A DNA stretch of 26,725 nt from a virus. The stretch covers positions 1 to 26,725 of the IMG/VR virus record IMGVR_UViG_3300027741_000235; one strand, 5' to 3'. Below, piece by piece: positions 8,490 to 15,814 of the stretch. A model generated the notes under the pieces. It made no database searches and was not told where the DNA came from. It saw only the letters and a program-made list of their open reading frames with translations. Position numbers and translations under genes: made by a program. Each line of letters starts with the position of its first letter. Position 1 is the stretch's first letter.

Positions 8490-8999
8490 ATGGCACTTGT
8501 ACCTGAAAAAGAACTTTTAGAACAAATTGCAGCGTTTTTAGATGCCGATGGTAGTCCAAGCGATTTATCAGTTGTGCAACGAGCAGCAGAACTTTACAAT
8601 TTAGCGACAGGCAATAGTGATTCTTGCAAGTCGTGTAATTTTTACACATACTATAATTATTTTAAGGCATTGTTTACAGTGCCATATTACGTTAAAATGA
8701 ATACACCACACTTGACTAAGTACAAAATTAACCCAATTCATGCAGACACAGGATGTTTTGTGCTTGATGGCGATAAAATACCTATTACTCAAATGAATAA
8801 TGGTATAGCTGAATTGTCACTTAGACGTGGATGCAATTGGGTAATACCTATGAGTGAAGCTGAAATTGCAGAAATGGAAGCACAAAAAATTGAAGATGCA
8901 ATAAATTTTGAAAAAGTAGAGGTTGAAGATGTTGCAGGTGCAATCATTATTTCAGAACCTAAGTTAGCAGTAGTAAAAAAAAGTAAAAGCAAAATCTAA
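8490..8999 (+). CDS. Uncharacterised protein upstream of portal
   Basis: This 169-residue protein is not recognised. It has a helical N-terminus (about 1-40), a CKSC pair (about residues 46-49) that could bind metal, an aromatic-rich centre and an acidic helix followed by a basic end (KKSKSKI). The start lies 5 bases after the terminator's T-run, and the stop (TAA) overlaps the portal ATG by one base. The tight link to the portal gene suggests a role in head assembly, head-tail joining or packaging, but nothing in the sequence proves it. Confidence 0.75.
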   Translation: MALVPEKELLEQIAAFLDADGSPSDLSVVQRAAELYNLATGNSDSCKSCNFYTYYNYFKALFTVPYYVKMNTPHLTKYKINPIHADTGCFVLDGDKIPITQMNNGIAELSLRRGCNWVIPMSEAEIAEMEAQKIEDAINFEKVEVEDVAGAIIISEPKLAVVKKSKSKI

Positions 9000-10411
9000 T
9001 GAGCATTAAAGTAAGTAAGTCACCTTTATTCATTTCCACCTATCGCAATGCAGGTGTGAATATGAAGGGCAATTCATTGAAGATTGGGTATACTCAATCT
9101 CAATCGCAATTTCCCTATGAGGCTTCTTACTTGTATCATTACGGATTTCTAAATAACTATCCTAATGAGCTCAAAAAGATTTTATCATTTAGCAGTAGCA
9201 GCCTTGCCTGTGCGTCTTTATTAGCTAATTACATATCAGCTAATGGATTTATAAGCAATTATTCTGCAAACCTAAAGGTAAATAACAATCAATCCGCAGA
9301 CCAAATACTTAGTCACATAGCTAAAGAGATTGTGCTTTGGGAGGGATTTGCTTTGCAAGTTTGGACAAACTTAGATAATGAAGTATGTAAGATTGAGTTA
9401 GTGCCATTTGAACTATTACGCAAGGCAACTGACGGTACATTTATTTACAATGAAACCTACAATCTAAACACCCCTAGAATTAGCGAGAAGGTTGAGTTTA
9501 GGGCATACAGTGCATTAAGTGACACAGATAGATTAGCACTAGGATTTCAAGATTTAGAAACCTATGGCGCAATTCAAGGTGAGATACTTTACTGCCAAAT
9601 GCCTAACACCTTATTTGATGGTGTTTACAACTATCCAAACTGGGCAAGTGATATTGATACAATTATAGCAGATTTTCTTGGCGCAAGATTCAGGATGGGA
9701 ATGTTTAAAGATGGTTTTATGCCATCTGCAATCATTACCTTAATTGATGATAACATGAGCCTTTCTCAGACGTTTGACGAAACTAATAAAGGGCAACCAA
9801 GTGAAACCTATCAAAGTCAAATATCAAATGCTTTAGACTCAATCAAAGGTGCTGATAATGCAGCCAAGATTTTAGTCAATGTAGTTGACAATAAAGACAA
9901 TGCTCCAATCATCAATAGTTTTGACTTAAAGCCAGTAATGGATGGAACTCAAAACATGACTGATTCAATTGATAAACGAGTTTGTAGGGTGTGGGGATTA
10001 GATCCGGCAATTATGGGATTGAGCGAGGGAGGTCAGCTAGGCAACAATCAACAACTTAAAATGCTGATTGACATTTTGAACAATGGCAAAATTAAAGGTT
10101 ACAAAGATTTGATTAAAACGGTTTTTAGAATGCTTTATCCTACTTTCAATTGGGATATTTCAACTTTCAATCCATTGCAGTCTATTGACGAACAGCAATT
10201 AAAGGTAATGACTAACGATGAGATTCGAGCATACTTTGGTCTTGAAGTTGTAGCTAACACTAATACTAAGTCTAATGTTGACATACTTAACAGTTTATCA
10301 CCTTTAGTAGCTACTAAAGTTCTTGAAACCCTCACACCTGATGAGATTCGAGCATTGGGCGGTTATCAACCTTCTACTATTGCACCTAATCCAAATACAA
10401 ACAATGCTTAG
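8999..10411 (+). CDS. Portal protein
   Basis: This 470-residue protein forms the twelve-fold ring at the head vertex through which DNA enters and leaves. The N-terminal half has the mixed helix-strand pattern of portals (for example a helix near IAKEIVLWEGFALQVW). At about residues 215-250 a long helix (IIADFLGARFRMGMFKDGF) leads into strand PSAIITL. A late region with IDKRVCRVWGLDPAIMGL and GGQLGNNQQ matches the conserved portal pattern preceding the clip and wing helices. It overlaps the upstream gene by one base and the next gene by eight bases. It is unusual in lying after the capsid gene and far from the terminase. Length is normal for portals. Confidence 0.85.
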   Translation: MSIKVSKSPLFISTYRNAGVNMKGNSLKIGYTQSQSQFPYEASYLYHYGFLNNYPNELKKILSFSSSSLACASLLANYISANGFISNYSANLKVNNNQSADQILSHIAKEIVLWEGFALQVWTNLDNEVCKIELVPFELLRKATDGTFIYNETYNLNTPRISEKVEFRAYSALSDTDRLALGFQDLETYGAIQGEILYCQMPNTLFDGVYNYPNWASDIDTIIADFLGARFRMGMFKDGFMPSAIITLIDDNMSLSQTFDETNKGQPSETYQSQISNALDSIKGADNAAKILVNVVDNKDNAPIINSFDLKPVMDGTQNMTDSIDKRVCRVWGLDPAIMGLSEGGQLGNNQQLKMLIDILNNGKIKGYKDLIKTVFRMLYPTFNWDISTFNPLQSIDEQQLKVMTNDEIRAYFGLEVVANTNTKSNVDILNSLSPLVATKVLETLTPDEIRALGGYQPSTIAPNPNTNNA

Positions 10412-11003
10412 TTTTAGCGACTTTTTAGCACATAGCAGGTTTCCAGCATCTTATAATCAGGTATGGTTTGCAGATGCTGAAAGGTACATAAGTGAGTTTG
10501 AACTTATGCCGATAACAGGTCGTAATTTGTGGCAAGCTTTGTCAAATGTCAGCACTAATGTTATTTCAGCGTACAATGTAATAACAAGCTATTCAATAGG
10601 TCAAACAGTACTTTATCAAAGCGTATATTATCGCAGTTTGACTAATGCTAACATAGGTAATATACCTTCAATAAGTTCTGCTTATTGGACGGTAAATGAT
10701 ACGCAGACTTTATACAGTAATTACGTTCAAATGTTCATGGCTAACGCTACTGCTCATTTGCTCGTAACAGACCATGGGATTCAGATTACTCCATTTGCTT
10801 TGTCAATTGCAGGTGCAACGAGTGGGGATGCAGCGGACAGCAAAGAAAGAGGTATTACTCTTACTATGTTGCAAAGAAAGAAAGAGAACTATGCAGCACA
10901 GATTAAGCAGACTTTAATAAATAAAAGTTATAAATTGGACGGTGTAAGTTATGAGCAAATTGTAACTCGTAACAATAATCGCAGCGGATTCTTTACGATA
11001 TGA
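10404..11003 (+). CDS. Probable head-tail connector or adaptor protein
   Basis: The gene codes for 199 residues. The start at 10404 is chosen because it overlaps the portal end by only eight bases; a longer in-frame extension to 10323 would lie within the portal coding sequence. The N-terminal helices (LSFSDFLAHSRFPASYNQVW) and C-terminal helices around an exposed basic stretch (MLQRKKENYAAQIKQ) fit a helical adaptor. Between them (about residues 57-98) is an insert with the pattern Y-S-I-G-x-x-V-L-Y then Y-Y-R-S then Y-W, resembling the carbohydrate-binding-like segment also seen in the large tail protein. The connector role is inferred mainly from its position after the portal. Confidence 0.65.
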   Translation: MLSFSDFLAHSRFPASYNQVWFADAERYISEFELMPITGRNLWQALSNVSTNVISAYNVITSYSIGQTVLYQSVYYRSLTNANIGNIPSISSAYWTVNDTQTLYSNYVQMFMANATAHLLVTDHGIQITPFALSIAGATSGDAADSKERGITLTMLQRKKENYAAQIKQTLINKSYKLDGVSYEQIVTRNNNRSGFFTI

Positions 11004-11557
11004 AAAGAATATTTATAGAGGCAGGGCATAATAATTCAGATTGTGGTGCAATCGGCAACGGTTACAAAGAAGCGGATCTGACCAAAGAGGCAAGAAACGG
11101 CATAATTGCTAATCTAAAGGCAATGAACTTTGCAGGTGAGATTATTGCGGATTCAGATGCACATAGTTTGGGCGACACAATAGCCTATTTTAACAGCAAA
11201 AAGCCAATGGCAAGTGATTTGCTTATTAGCTTGCATTTTAATGCAGCCACACCACAGGCACATGGCACTGAAGTGATTTACAGGGCAAATGCAAGTGAGG
11301 ATGTAAAGTTATTCTGCAGAAATTTGGCACGAACAATCGTAAAAGATAGCAATTGGACATTGAGAGGTGAGGGTGGAATAGTCAAAGAAACAGCCACACC
11401 ACATAAAAAACTGGGTATATTGCATTTGATTCCTTATAGTGCTTTGATTGAGTTTTGTTTCATTAGCAATGCAGATGAAATCAAGCAATATCAAGCAATT
11501 AAGAATAGCATCTTCAATAATTTAGCAGTTTACTTACTAAAATTAGCGCAATCATGA
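11000..11557 (+). CDS. N-acetylmuramoyl-L-alanine amidase (endolysin, Amidase_3 type)
   Basis: This 185-residue enzyme would cut the amide bond between muramic acid and the stem peptide of peptidoglycan. All key residues of the zinc amidase family are visible: His10 in IEAGHNNSDCGA, Glu24 in YKEADLT, His79 in SLHFNA, and catalytic Glu151 in LIEFCF. There is no signal peptide, so release would depend on a holin. There is no separate cell-wall-binding domain, as is usual for phages of Gram-negative hosts. It overlaps the preceding and following genes by four bases each, and opens the lysis cassette. Confidence 0.93.
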   Translation: MKRIFIEAGHNNSDCGAIGNGYKEADLTKEARNGIIANLKAMNFAGEIIADSDAHSLGDTIAYFNSKKPMASDLLISLHFNAATPQAHGTEVIYRANASEDVKLFCRNLARTIVKDSNWTLRGEGGIVKETATPHKKLGILHLIPYSALIEFCFISNADEIKQYQAIKNSIFNNLAVYLLKLAQS

Positions 11558-11784
11558 CACAAATTGACGAAAAAGTTACATTTAGCGTTCGTGAAAAAAC
11601 AACTATACTACCAAACGGTGTAATCGTTTCAATTTTAGGTGCTTTGACTACTGTTTTAATTTGGTTTATGGCTCACTTAAATGCAAATGTGGAAACTTTG
11701 ATAATCAAAGTTAATACACTTGAAACTAAAGTTGAGATGATAAACGGCAATCAAAATAAAATGACTTCTAATGAAGGCAATTAA
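11554..11784 (+). CDS. Small one-span membrane protein, lysis cassette
   Basis: This 76-residue protein has a charged N-terminus, one hydrophobic span at about residues 21-42 (GVIVSILGALTTVLIWFMA) and a C-terminal heptad-like helix (NVETLIIKVNTLETKVEMI). It overlaps the amidase gene by four bases and the next gene by 14. It may be a holin, an antiholin, or an XhlA-like partner, although XhlA has the reverse order with the coil before the span. Function is inferred from its place between the amidase and a two-span protein. Confidence 0.7.
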   Translation: MTQIDEKVTFSVREKTTILPNGVIVSILGALTTVLIWFMAHLNANVETLIIKVNTLETKVEMINGNQNKMTSNEGN

Positions 11785-12103
11785 AGACTTTATAGCAGGT
11801 TCATTTACTAATGATAAGGCAGGAGCAAGCGCAAGAAAGCTTACTGCTTTTGCTTTGGTCGTCTGCTATGTGTCTTCATTTGTAATTTATTGCCATTGCT
11901 TGATAAACTCCACTAAATGGGCAACGGATGTATTTATTGAGGTGCTGATTGTAACACTTTGCGGTGCTGGATTCTTTTTAGGTTTAATTTCAGTAACTCA
12001 ATTAATTCAACTTAAAAACGGCAAAAATGAAAGAGGAAATAATCAAGTTCCTACTGCTAATCCTGATCCTAGCAGTAGCAATCCTAGCGAGTTGCAGGGG
12101 TAG
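11771..12103 (+). CDS. Putative holin, two membrane spans
   Basis: This 110-residue protein has two hydrophobic spans, about residues 24-46 (TAFALVVCYVSSFVIYCHCL) and 55-79 (FIEVLIVTLCGAGFFLGLI), joined by a short polar turn, with a basic N-terminus. This is a class II holin-like layout; holins make the inner-membrane lesion that lets the amidase reach the wall. The hydrophilic tail (about 82-110) is Asn/Pro/Ser-rich. The last 77 bases also encode the signal sequence of the next gene in another frame, so the tail may be constrained by that overlap. Which of the two small membrane proteins is the true holin cannot be decided from sequence. Confidence 0.72.
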   Translation: MKAIKDFIAGSFTNDKAGASARKLTAFALVVCYVSSFVIYCHCLINSTKWATDVFIEVLIVTLCGAGFFLGLISVTQLIQLKNGKNERGNNQVPTANPDPSSSNPSELQG

Positions 12104-12548
12104 TAAAACCACTAGCAAGAAAAAGTTTACTAAGCTAGATTCTAGCTTTACTAGTCGCATAGATAGCCACAGTTTTACTTCAATCAAGGTCGTGGATTCA
12201 GTCTTTGCGATCCCTGAAAAGAAAGACACTTTAATCTTTAGGGGATTGCCTGAAAATCGAGATACTACTTTGCTTGAAGATGATACCATTAAAATTATAG
12301 GTCGCAAGTTGGCAGATGGTCGTATTAAGCTAATTGCTAAAATTAAGGCAAGAAAAGCACATAAACGCACCACTATTGAAACCAAATCGCAATCGCTTAC
12401 TTTGCAGCAACAACGAGTAAATAAAGCCTTAAAATCAATCTTTGAAAGTGCAACCATAATTAAACAACCTTTGCAGTGGTGGTCATGGTGGTGGGTCTTA
12501 CTTTTAATACTGATTCTGTATTTGATTTATAGGCTTTCAAGGCTTTAG
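12027..12548 (+). CDS. Putative unimolecular spanin (u-spanin)
   Basis: This 173-residue protein combines an N-terminal lipoprotein signal (hydrophobic core LLLILILAVAI, lipobox LAS-Cys23) with a C-terminal membrane span after a run of Trp (about residues 150-170, WWSWWWVLLLILILYLIY). An outer-membrane lipid anchor at one end and an inner-membrane span at the other is the defining layout of u-spanins such as phage T1 gp11, which fuse the two membranes in the last step of lysis. The periplasmic part of about 125 residues is of the expected size and rich in Lys, Thr and beta-prone residues. The gene overlaps the putative holin by 77 bases and is the last of the late operon, followed by a terminator. 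Confidence 0.75.
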   Translation: MKEEIIKFLLLILILAVAILASCRGSKTTSKKKFTKLDSSFTSRIDSHSFTSIKVVDSVFAIPEKKDTLIFRGLPENRDTTLLEDDTIKIIGRKLADGRIKLIAKIKARKAHKRTTIETKSQSLTLQQQRVNKALKSIFESATIIKQPLQWWSWWWVLLLILILYLIYRLSRL

Positions 12549-12577
12549 CTATTAATTATCCAACAAGCAATTAATGG

Positions 12578-12607
12578 GCATCTTCTATAAATGAAGGTGC
12601 TTTTTTT
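12578..12607 (+). terminator. Rho-independent terminator of the late operon
   Basis: Stem GCATCTTC / GAAGGTGC (12578-12585 with 12593-12600; 8 bp with one G-U pair) with a 7-base loop precedes seven T (12601-12607). An AT-only inverted repeat (ATTAATT at 12551-12557, AATTAAT at 12569-12575) lies just before it. It separates the lysis cassette from the early region. Confidence 0.85.
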
Positions 12608-12647
12608 ATGCTCAAATAAAAAAAATAAAAAATAATTTCAAAAAAAC

Positions 12648-12678
12648 TTGCTTTGTATAGTTTAATAGCCTACTTTTG
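12648..12678 (+). promoter_or_regulatory. Bacteroidota-type promoter, copy 1
   Basis: TTG (12648-12650), 20 bases, then TACTTTTG (12671-12678) matches the -33 and -7 elements of Bacteroidota sigma-ABfr-type promoters. It lies 24 bases before the ATG of the 12703 gene. The flanks (A-rich tract and AACTTGCTTTGT core, then TAAAGTA) are nearly the same as in the promoter at 13175. Confidence 0.8.
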
Positions 12679-12702
12679 TAAAGTAATAACACATCAAAAC
12701 AA

Positions 12703-13155
12703 ATGCAACCATCTAGACTTTTACCTGAAACCCAACTATTTTTTGTTAACGGTTTATTGTTTGATAAAAAAGACAATTCATGCGGATTTACTGTTACTGG
12801 CATAAATAGTGAGGTTGATGTGCTTAGCGTAAACGGTAGACTATACGCTAAATGTGCTGACGGTACATTCAGATTTTGCGATAAAGTAAAAGCAACTAGA
12901 GTTATTACTGAGGTAGTAGGTGACATTTACACTATGGATTCATTCATGCCAGTGTTATTAGCTGAAATCAAAGCATCTAAATTGGTATCTGTAGATTATG
13001 CTTGTTTTAGCTTATACTACACTTTTAACGGCAAGACATTCAGAGTATCTGACCATGATTCAGCCAATGGCGCAAAGAGAGGTTTAAGATTTAGAATTAA
13101 CAACGGCAAACTTACAATCACTTTGCCTAATCTATTTAGTATCATATTAAATTAA
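12703..13155 (+). CDS. Uncharacterised early protein
   Basis: This 150-residue protein is not recognised. It has alternating hydrophobic and charged residues typical of a small beta-rich fold, with Gly turns (NGLLFDKKDN, SVNGRLYAKCADGTF), and no signal peptide or membrane span. It is a single-gene unit directly behind its own strong promoter and is followed by a second, near-identical promoter, so it is probably expressed early and strongly. Genes in such a place in phage genomes often counter or redirect host functions; that is inference only. Confidence 0.8.
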   Translation: MQPSRLLPETQLFFVNGLLFDKKDNSCGFTVTGINSEVDVLSVNGRLYAKCADGTFRFCDKVKATRVITEVVGDIYTMDSFMPVLLAEIKASKLVSVDYACFSLYYTFNGKTFRVSDHDSANGAKRGLRFRINNGKLTITLPNLFSIILN

Positions 13156-13174
13156 AAAATAATTTAAAAAAAAC

Positions 13175-13205
13175 TTGCTTTGTGTTGTTTAATCGCATAC
13201 CTTTG
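13175..13205 (+). promoter_or_regulatory. Bacteroidota-type promoter, copy 2
   Basis: TTG (13175-13177), 20 bases, then TACCTTTG (13198-13205). It is similar to copy 1 over about 60 bases, including the A-rich upstream tract, AACTTGCTTTGT and the downstream TAAAGTA. It lies 28 bases before the 13234 gene and could drive the recombination and SSB genes beyond. Confidence 0.8.
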
Positions 13206-13233
13206 TAAAGTATTAAAACAATCACACTAACCA

Positions 13234-13440
13234 ATGGCAACGCTAAAAACTTCAAATCCTACTCTTTACAAAGCAATAATGACCGCTTGCGATGATTTGT
13301 ATGAAGAATTTTTCTTCACTTATCAATTTGTTGATGCTTGCATAGCTTTATTCCCAAACGTAGATGCAGATAAAATTACCAAAATCTGCAAAAACTATGA
13401 CAATGTAATAAGAGGTAATGACAACCTAATTGCTTACTAA
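13234..13440 (+). CDS. Uncharacterised small early protein
   Basis: This 68-residue protein is not recognised. It is mostly helical and acidic with several aromatics (EEFFFTYQF) and three Cys. It sits behind a strong promoter and is followed by a GC-rich hairpin. Its isolated promoter-gene-hairpin layout suggests an abundant early product. Confidence 0.75.
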   Translation: MATLKTSNPTLYKAIMTACDDLYEEFFFTYQFVDACIALFPNVDADKITKICKNYDNVIRGNDNLIAY

Positions 13441-13447
13441 CAATCAC

Positions 13448-13464
13448 AGCCCTTCGGGGCTTTC
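13448..13464 (+). terminator. UUCG-capped hairpin, possible weak terminator
   Basis: AGCCC-TTCG-GGGCT (13448-13461) is a 5-bp GC-rich stem with the very stable UUCG tetraloop, followed by TTTCATTT, a broken T-run. It lies 8 bases after the 13234 gene. It may be a leaky terminator or a processing and stability element between a small early gene and the recombination operon. Confidence 0.6.
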
Positions 13465-13501
13465 ATTTCAATCCCAAACAACACCCAAACCAATTACAAC
13501 A

Positions 13502-13771
13502 ATGGAAAACCTAGTAACACCTGACAATTTCATGCAAACTTTAGCGGACATGTTCCGTCCTGCAAATTGGTCGCAGCCATCACAGCCAACACAGGCAGAT
13601 TTTGAACCTGCAAAACTGATTGTTCAAATCAAAGGACATCAAGAACCTAGTATGTTACACCTAGAAGGTGACATTGACACAATAGATGACCTTATGGGTA
13701 TGGTAAACGGTTGCAGCTTATTAGCTGATTCAAATAAAACTTACAAAATCACTATCGAAGTTGTAAGCTAA
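13502..13771 (+). CDS. Uncharacterised protein upstream of Erf
   Basis: This 89-residue protein is not recognised. The start at 13502 is preferred over an in-frame ATG at 13430, because the longer form would translate the hairpin and overlap the preceding gene. The N-terminal third is Pro/Gln-rich (NWSQPSQPTQADFEP), followed by a beta-alpha-beta-like part (AKLIVQIKG, DIDTIDDLMGMVNG, YKITIEVV). Its stop overlaps the Erf start by one base, so it is probably co-translated with the recombination genes. Confidence 0.72.
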   Translation: MENLVTPDNFMQTLADMFRPANWSQPSQPTQADFEPAKLIVQIKGHQEPSMLHLEGDIDTIDDLMGMVNGCSLLADSNKTYKITIEVVS

Positions 13772-14382
13772 TGGCACTAATCCACACTAAATTAATTGCG
13801 ATTATGTCCGAGATTGGCGCAATCGCAAAAGACACAAAGTCTAAAGATTCAGGTATCAACTACGCCTTTCGGGGCGTAGATGATGTGTACAATAAATTGC
13901 ATCCGCTATTTTGCAAGCATGGTGTATTTTTAACGCAAAACATACTTGCTAGTGATTCTATGTTTTTTACCAATGCCAATGGCAAGCCAGTAAACAAAGC
14001 ATCAATCACCCTTGAAATCTTTTTGCACGCTGAGGATGGCAAAGAGTCTGTAAAAACTGCAGGTTATGGCGAGGCTTATGACCATAGCGATAAAGCCAGT
14101 TACAAAGCGCAAAGCATGGCAATGAAGTACGCACTAATTCAGATGTTTATGATTCCTACACAGGAAGTCAAAGACGTGGAGCATAGCAATATAGAACCTG
14201 TTAAGCCTTTGATTCGTGATAGTGAGATGCTTGATTTAATAGCATCAATCAAGACAATCATAAGTCTTGATAGTTTTGATGATACCAAAAAAGCACAGGT
14301 TAAAAAGTGGTTACTTAGCAATCCAAATAAGCAAAAATTGCAAGAAATGGAAAATAAATTACTCAACATCAATAATCAATGA
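13771..14382 (+). CDS. erf: ERF-family single-strand annealing protein
   Basis: This 203-residue protein belongs to the ERF superfamily of phage recombinases, which anneal complementary single strands. The family signature is clear: YAFRGVDDVYNKLHPLFCKHG (residues about 31-51) and GEAYDHSDKASYKAQSMAMK (about 99-118). The C-terminal tail (about 150-203) is a more variable helical region. Together with SSB and the RecE-like nuclease it could make a strand-annealing pathway that forms concatemers or repairs ends. It overlaps the gene before by one base and the gene after by four bases. Confidence 0.92.
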   Translation: MALIHTKLIAIMSEIGAIAKDTKSKDSGINYAFRGVDDVYNKLHPLFCKHGVFLTQNILASDSMFFTNANGKPVNKASITLEIFLHAEDGKESVKTAGYGEAYDHSDKASYKAQSMAMKYALIQMFMIPTQEVKDVEHSNIEPVKPLIRDSEMLDLIASIKTIISLDSFDDTKKAQVKKWLLSNPNKQKLQEMENKLLNINNQ

Positions 14383-14588
14383 AAAACTTTAAGGACAGCA
14401 AAGACTTGTACAAAATCATTTGCTTTGACTTGCTCAAAAACGGCAAAACAACTTCAATAACCGCTCGTGCTTTTATCAAATCCACTGTCGACGATGGTGG
14501 TTTTAGGACACTTGACAATCAAGCAAGAAAAGAATTAGGCATTCCACACATTCTAAAATTCAAAAATCAAAACAATGAGAAGTATTAA
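14379..14588 (+). CDS. Uncharacterised small protein between Erf and SSB
   Basis: The gene codes for 69 mostly helical, basic residues with no recognised domain. It overlaps the Erf gene by four bases and the SSB gene by 14 bases, so translation is likely coupled. Position suggests a small accessory factor of recombination or replication. Confidence 0.7.
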   Translation: MKNFKDSKDLYKIICFDLLKNGKTTSITARAFIKSTVDDGGFRTLDNQARKELGIPHILKFKNQNNEKY

Positions 14589-14928
14589 CATTATCGGACG
14601 TATCGGCAAAAATGCTGAAACTAAAAAGGCAGCAAACGGCAATGACTTTGTAAAAGTCAGCGTATGCGTAAATGAAGGCAAAGGTGAAGACCAAGTATCT
14701 ATTTGGTACGATTGCCTAAGTAGCAATACAAACCTTGCTAAATGGCTTGTAAAGGGTTCTGTGTTCCATGTTACTGGCACTCCTAGCGAAGCAGTTTACG
14801 AGGGCAAAATCCAACGCAGCATCCGCAATGCACAGTTCAACTTTATTCCTCAATCCAAGATTGCTGAGGATGGCAAACCTACTGGCAGTGCAATCAATAA
14901 AGACTTAAACGACGACTTACCATTCTAA
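14575..14928 (+). CDS. ssb: Single-stranded DNA-binding protein
   Basis: This 117-residue protein is an OB-fold SSB. It has the N-terminal strand pattern INIIGRIGKNAETKKAANGNDFVKVSV and the later WYDCLSSN and VKGSVFHVTGTPSEAVYEGK segments, and ends in the acidic tip NDDLPF that in the family recruits replication and repair partners. It is shorter than bacterial SSB (about 160-180) because the linker is short. It would coat single strands made by the helicase and nuclease. It overlaps the next gene by one base. Confidence 0.93.
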   Translation: MRSINIIGRIGKNAETKKAANGNDFVKVSVCVNEGKGEDQVSIWYDCLSSNTNLAKWLVKGSVFHVTGTPSEAVYEGKIQRSIRNAQFNFIPQSKIAEDGKPTGSAINKDLNDDLPF

Positions 14929-15230
14929 TGACCGAACATAAAGCTGATAAAGTTAGACTGCAATATCTTAAAACCTGCAATGATTTAATTCTTGCAGGTT
15001 CTATCAACCGCAGCGAATACGCTATTATCATGTTAATCTGTGATAAAGTGATTGAGCAAGGCAATGATTACAACCTGATACTAACTAGGGGCATGCGTGA
15101 GTACAAAAGCAGCATGTACTTAATGCAGAAAGTTGTTGCTAAGATTTACGACTTAAAATTATTTCAAATTACTAACAACGTGCAAGGCATGTATCGATTG
15201 CAGTGCATACTAAACAACCAAACCAATTAA
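14928..15230 (+). CDS. Uncharacterised, possibly winged-helix-like protein
   Basis: This 100-residue protein is all-helical in appearance, with possible helix-turn-helix spacing around residues 24-60 (INRSEYAIIMLICDKVI) and a last strand pair (LFQITNNVQGMYRL). No family is recognised. It is in the same run as SSB, overlapping it by one base. A DNA-binding role would fit but is not shown. Confidence 0.68.
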   Translation: MTEHKADKVRLQYLKTCNDLILAGSINRSEYAIIMLICDKVIEQGNDYNLILTRGMREYKSSMYLMQKVVAKIYDLKLFQITNNVQGMYRLQCILNNQTN

Positions 15231-15235
15231 ACATA

Positions 15236-15814
15236 ATGAATAAAGAAACAATTACACTTTATTACAATGAAACCGATAATACCATAACAGAAACACTTTC
15301 TGATTATGATACAAAAAGAAATGCTGTAAAAGGTCTTTCAAGATACATTACTGAAGGTCTTGAAAATAGTGGTCAATTTTTACAAAATGGATTTTTAACG
15401 GTTTCTTATACACCTATTGATGTTAAAATAAACACCGAACAGCCAACTAATATAGGGGATTTAATCCTTAAAACTATTAGAGATAAAGAGCATAAAGGAG
15501 TAGATAATTTAATGCAAATTATTGATAATCCTGAAAATTGGATACTACGAGACCCTAACAATTCTTTAGATTATGAAAAACATCAACTACCCGAAAAAAT
15601 AATTTCATGCTATAAACTTAATGTAAAGTTTTCAGAACATAATCATAATTTAATAATACTCCCTGATTATAGTGACGAAGAGGAAAATGAAATACCTATT
15701 TTTCAATTTAAGTCTTATGTTAAATCGTTAATGGAAAATCATGAATTAACATTAAACGATTGTGACATTGAAATAATAATTTCTTTTCCTGATGATATAA
15801 ATTTACTTGAATGA
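15236..15814 (+). CDS. Uncharacterised, AT-rich gene
   Basis: This 192-residue acidic protein is not recognised. The start at 15236 avoids the overlap implied by an in-frame ATG at 15203. It has a TI-TLYYN beta start, a helical centre and an acidic C-terminus (YSDEEENEIP, FPDDINLLE). Base use differs from its neighbours: 11 G+C of 60 in 15601-15660 and 13 of 60 in 15721-15780, against 27 of 60 in 15841-15900. That suggests a later insertion (a moron-like gene) into the replication operon. It overlaps the next gene by four bases. Confidence 0.72.
   Translation: MNKETITLYYNETDNTITETLSDYDTKRNAVKGLSRYITEGLENSGQFLQNGFLTVSYTPIDVKINTEQPTNIGDLILKTIRDKEHKGVDNLMQIIDNPENWILRDPNNSLDYEKHQLPEKIISCYKLNVKFSEHNHNLIILPDYSDEEENEIPIFQFKSYVKSLMENHELTLNDCDIEIIISFPDDINLLE

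Noticed and set aside
10323-10403. Upstream extension of the connector gene
   Set aside because: It would lie inside the portal gene in another frame; the ATG at 10404 gives a normal short overlap.
13868-13885. GC-rich hairpin inside the Erf gene
   Set aside because: It is inside the conserved YAFRG coding motif and has no T-run; codon constraint explains it.
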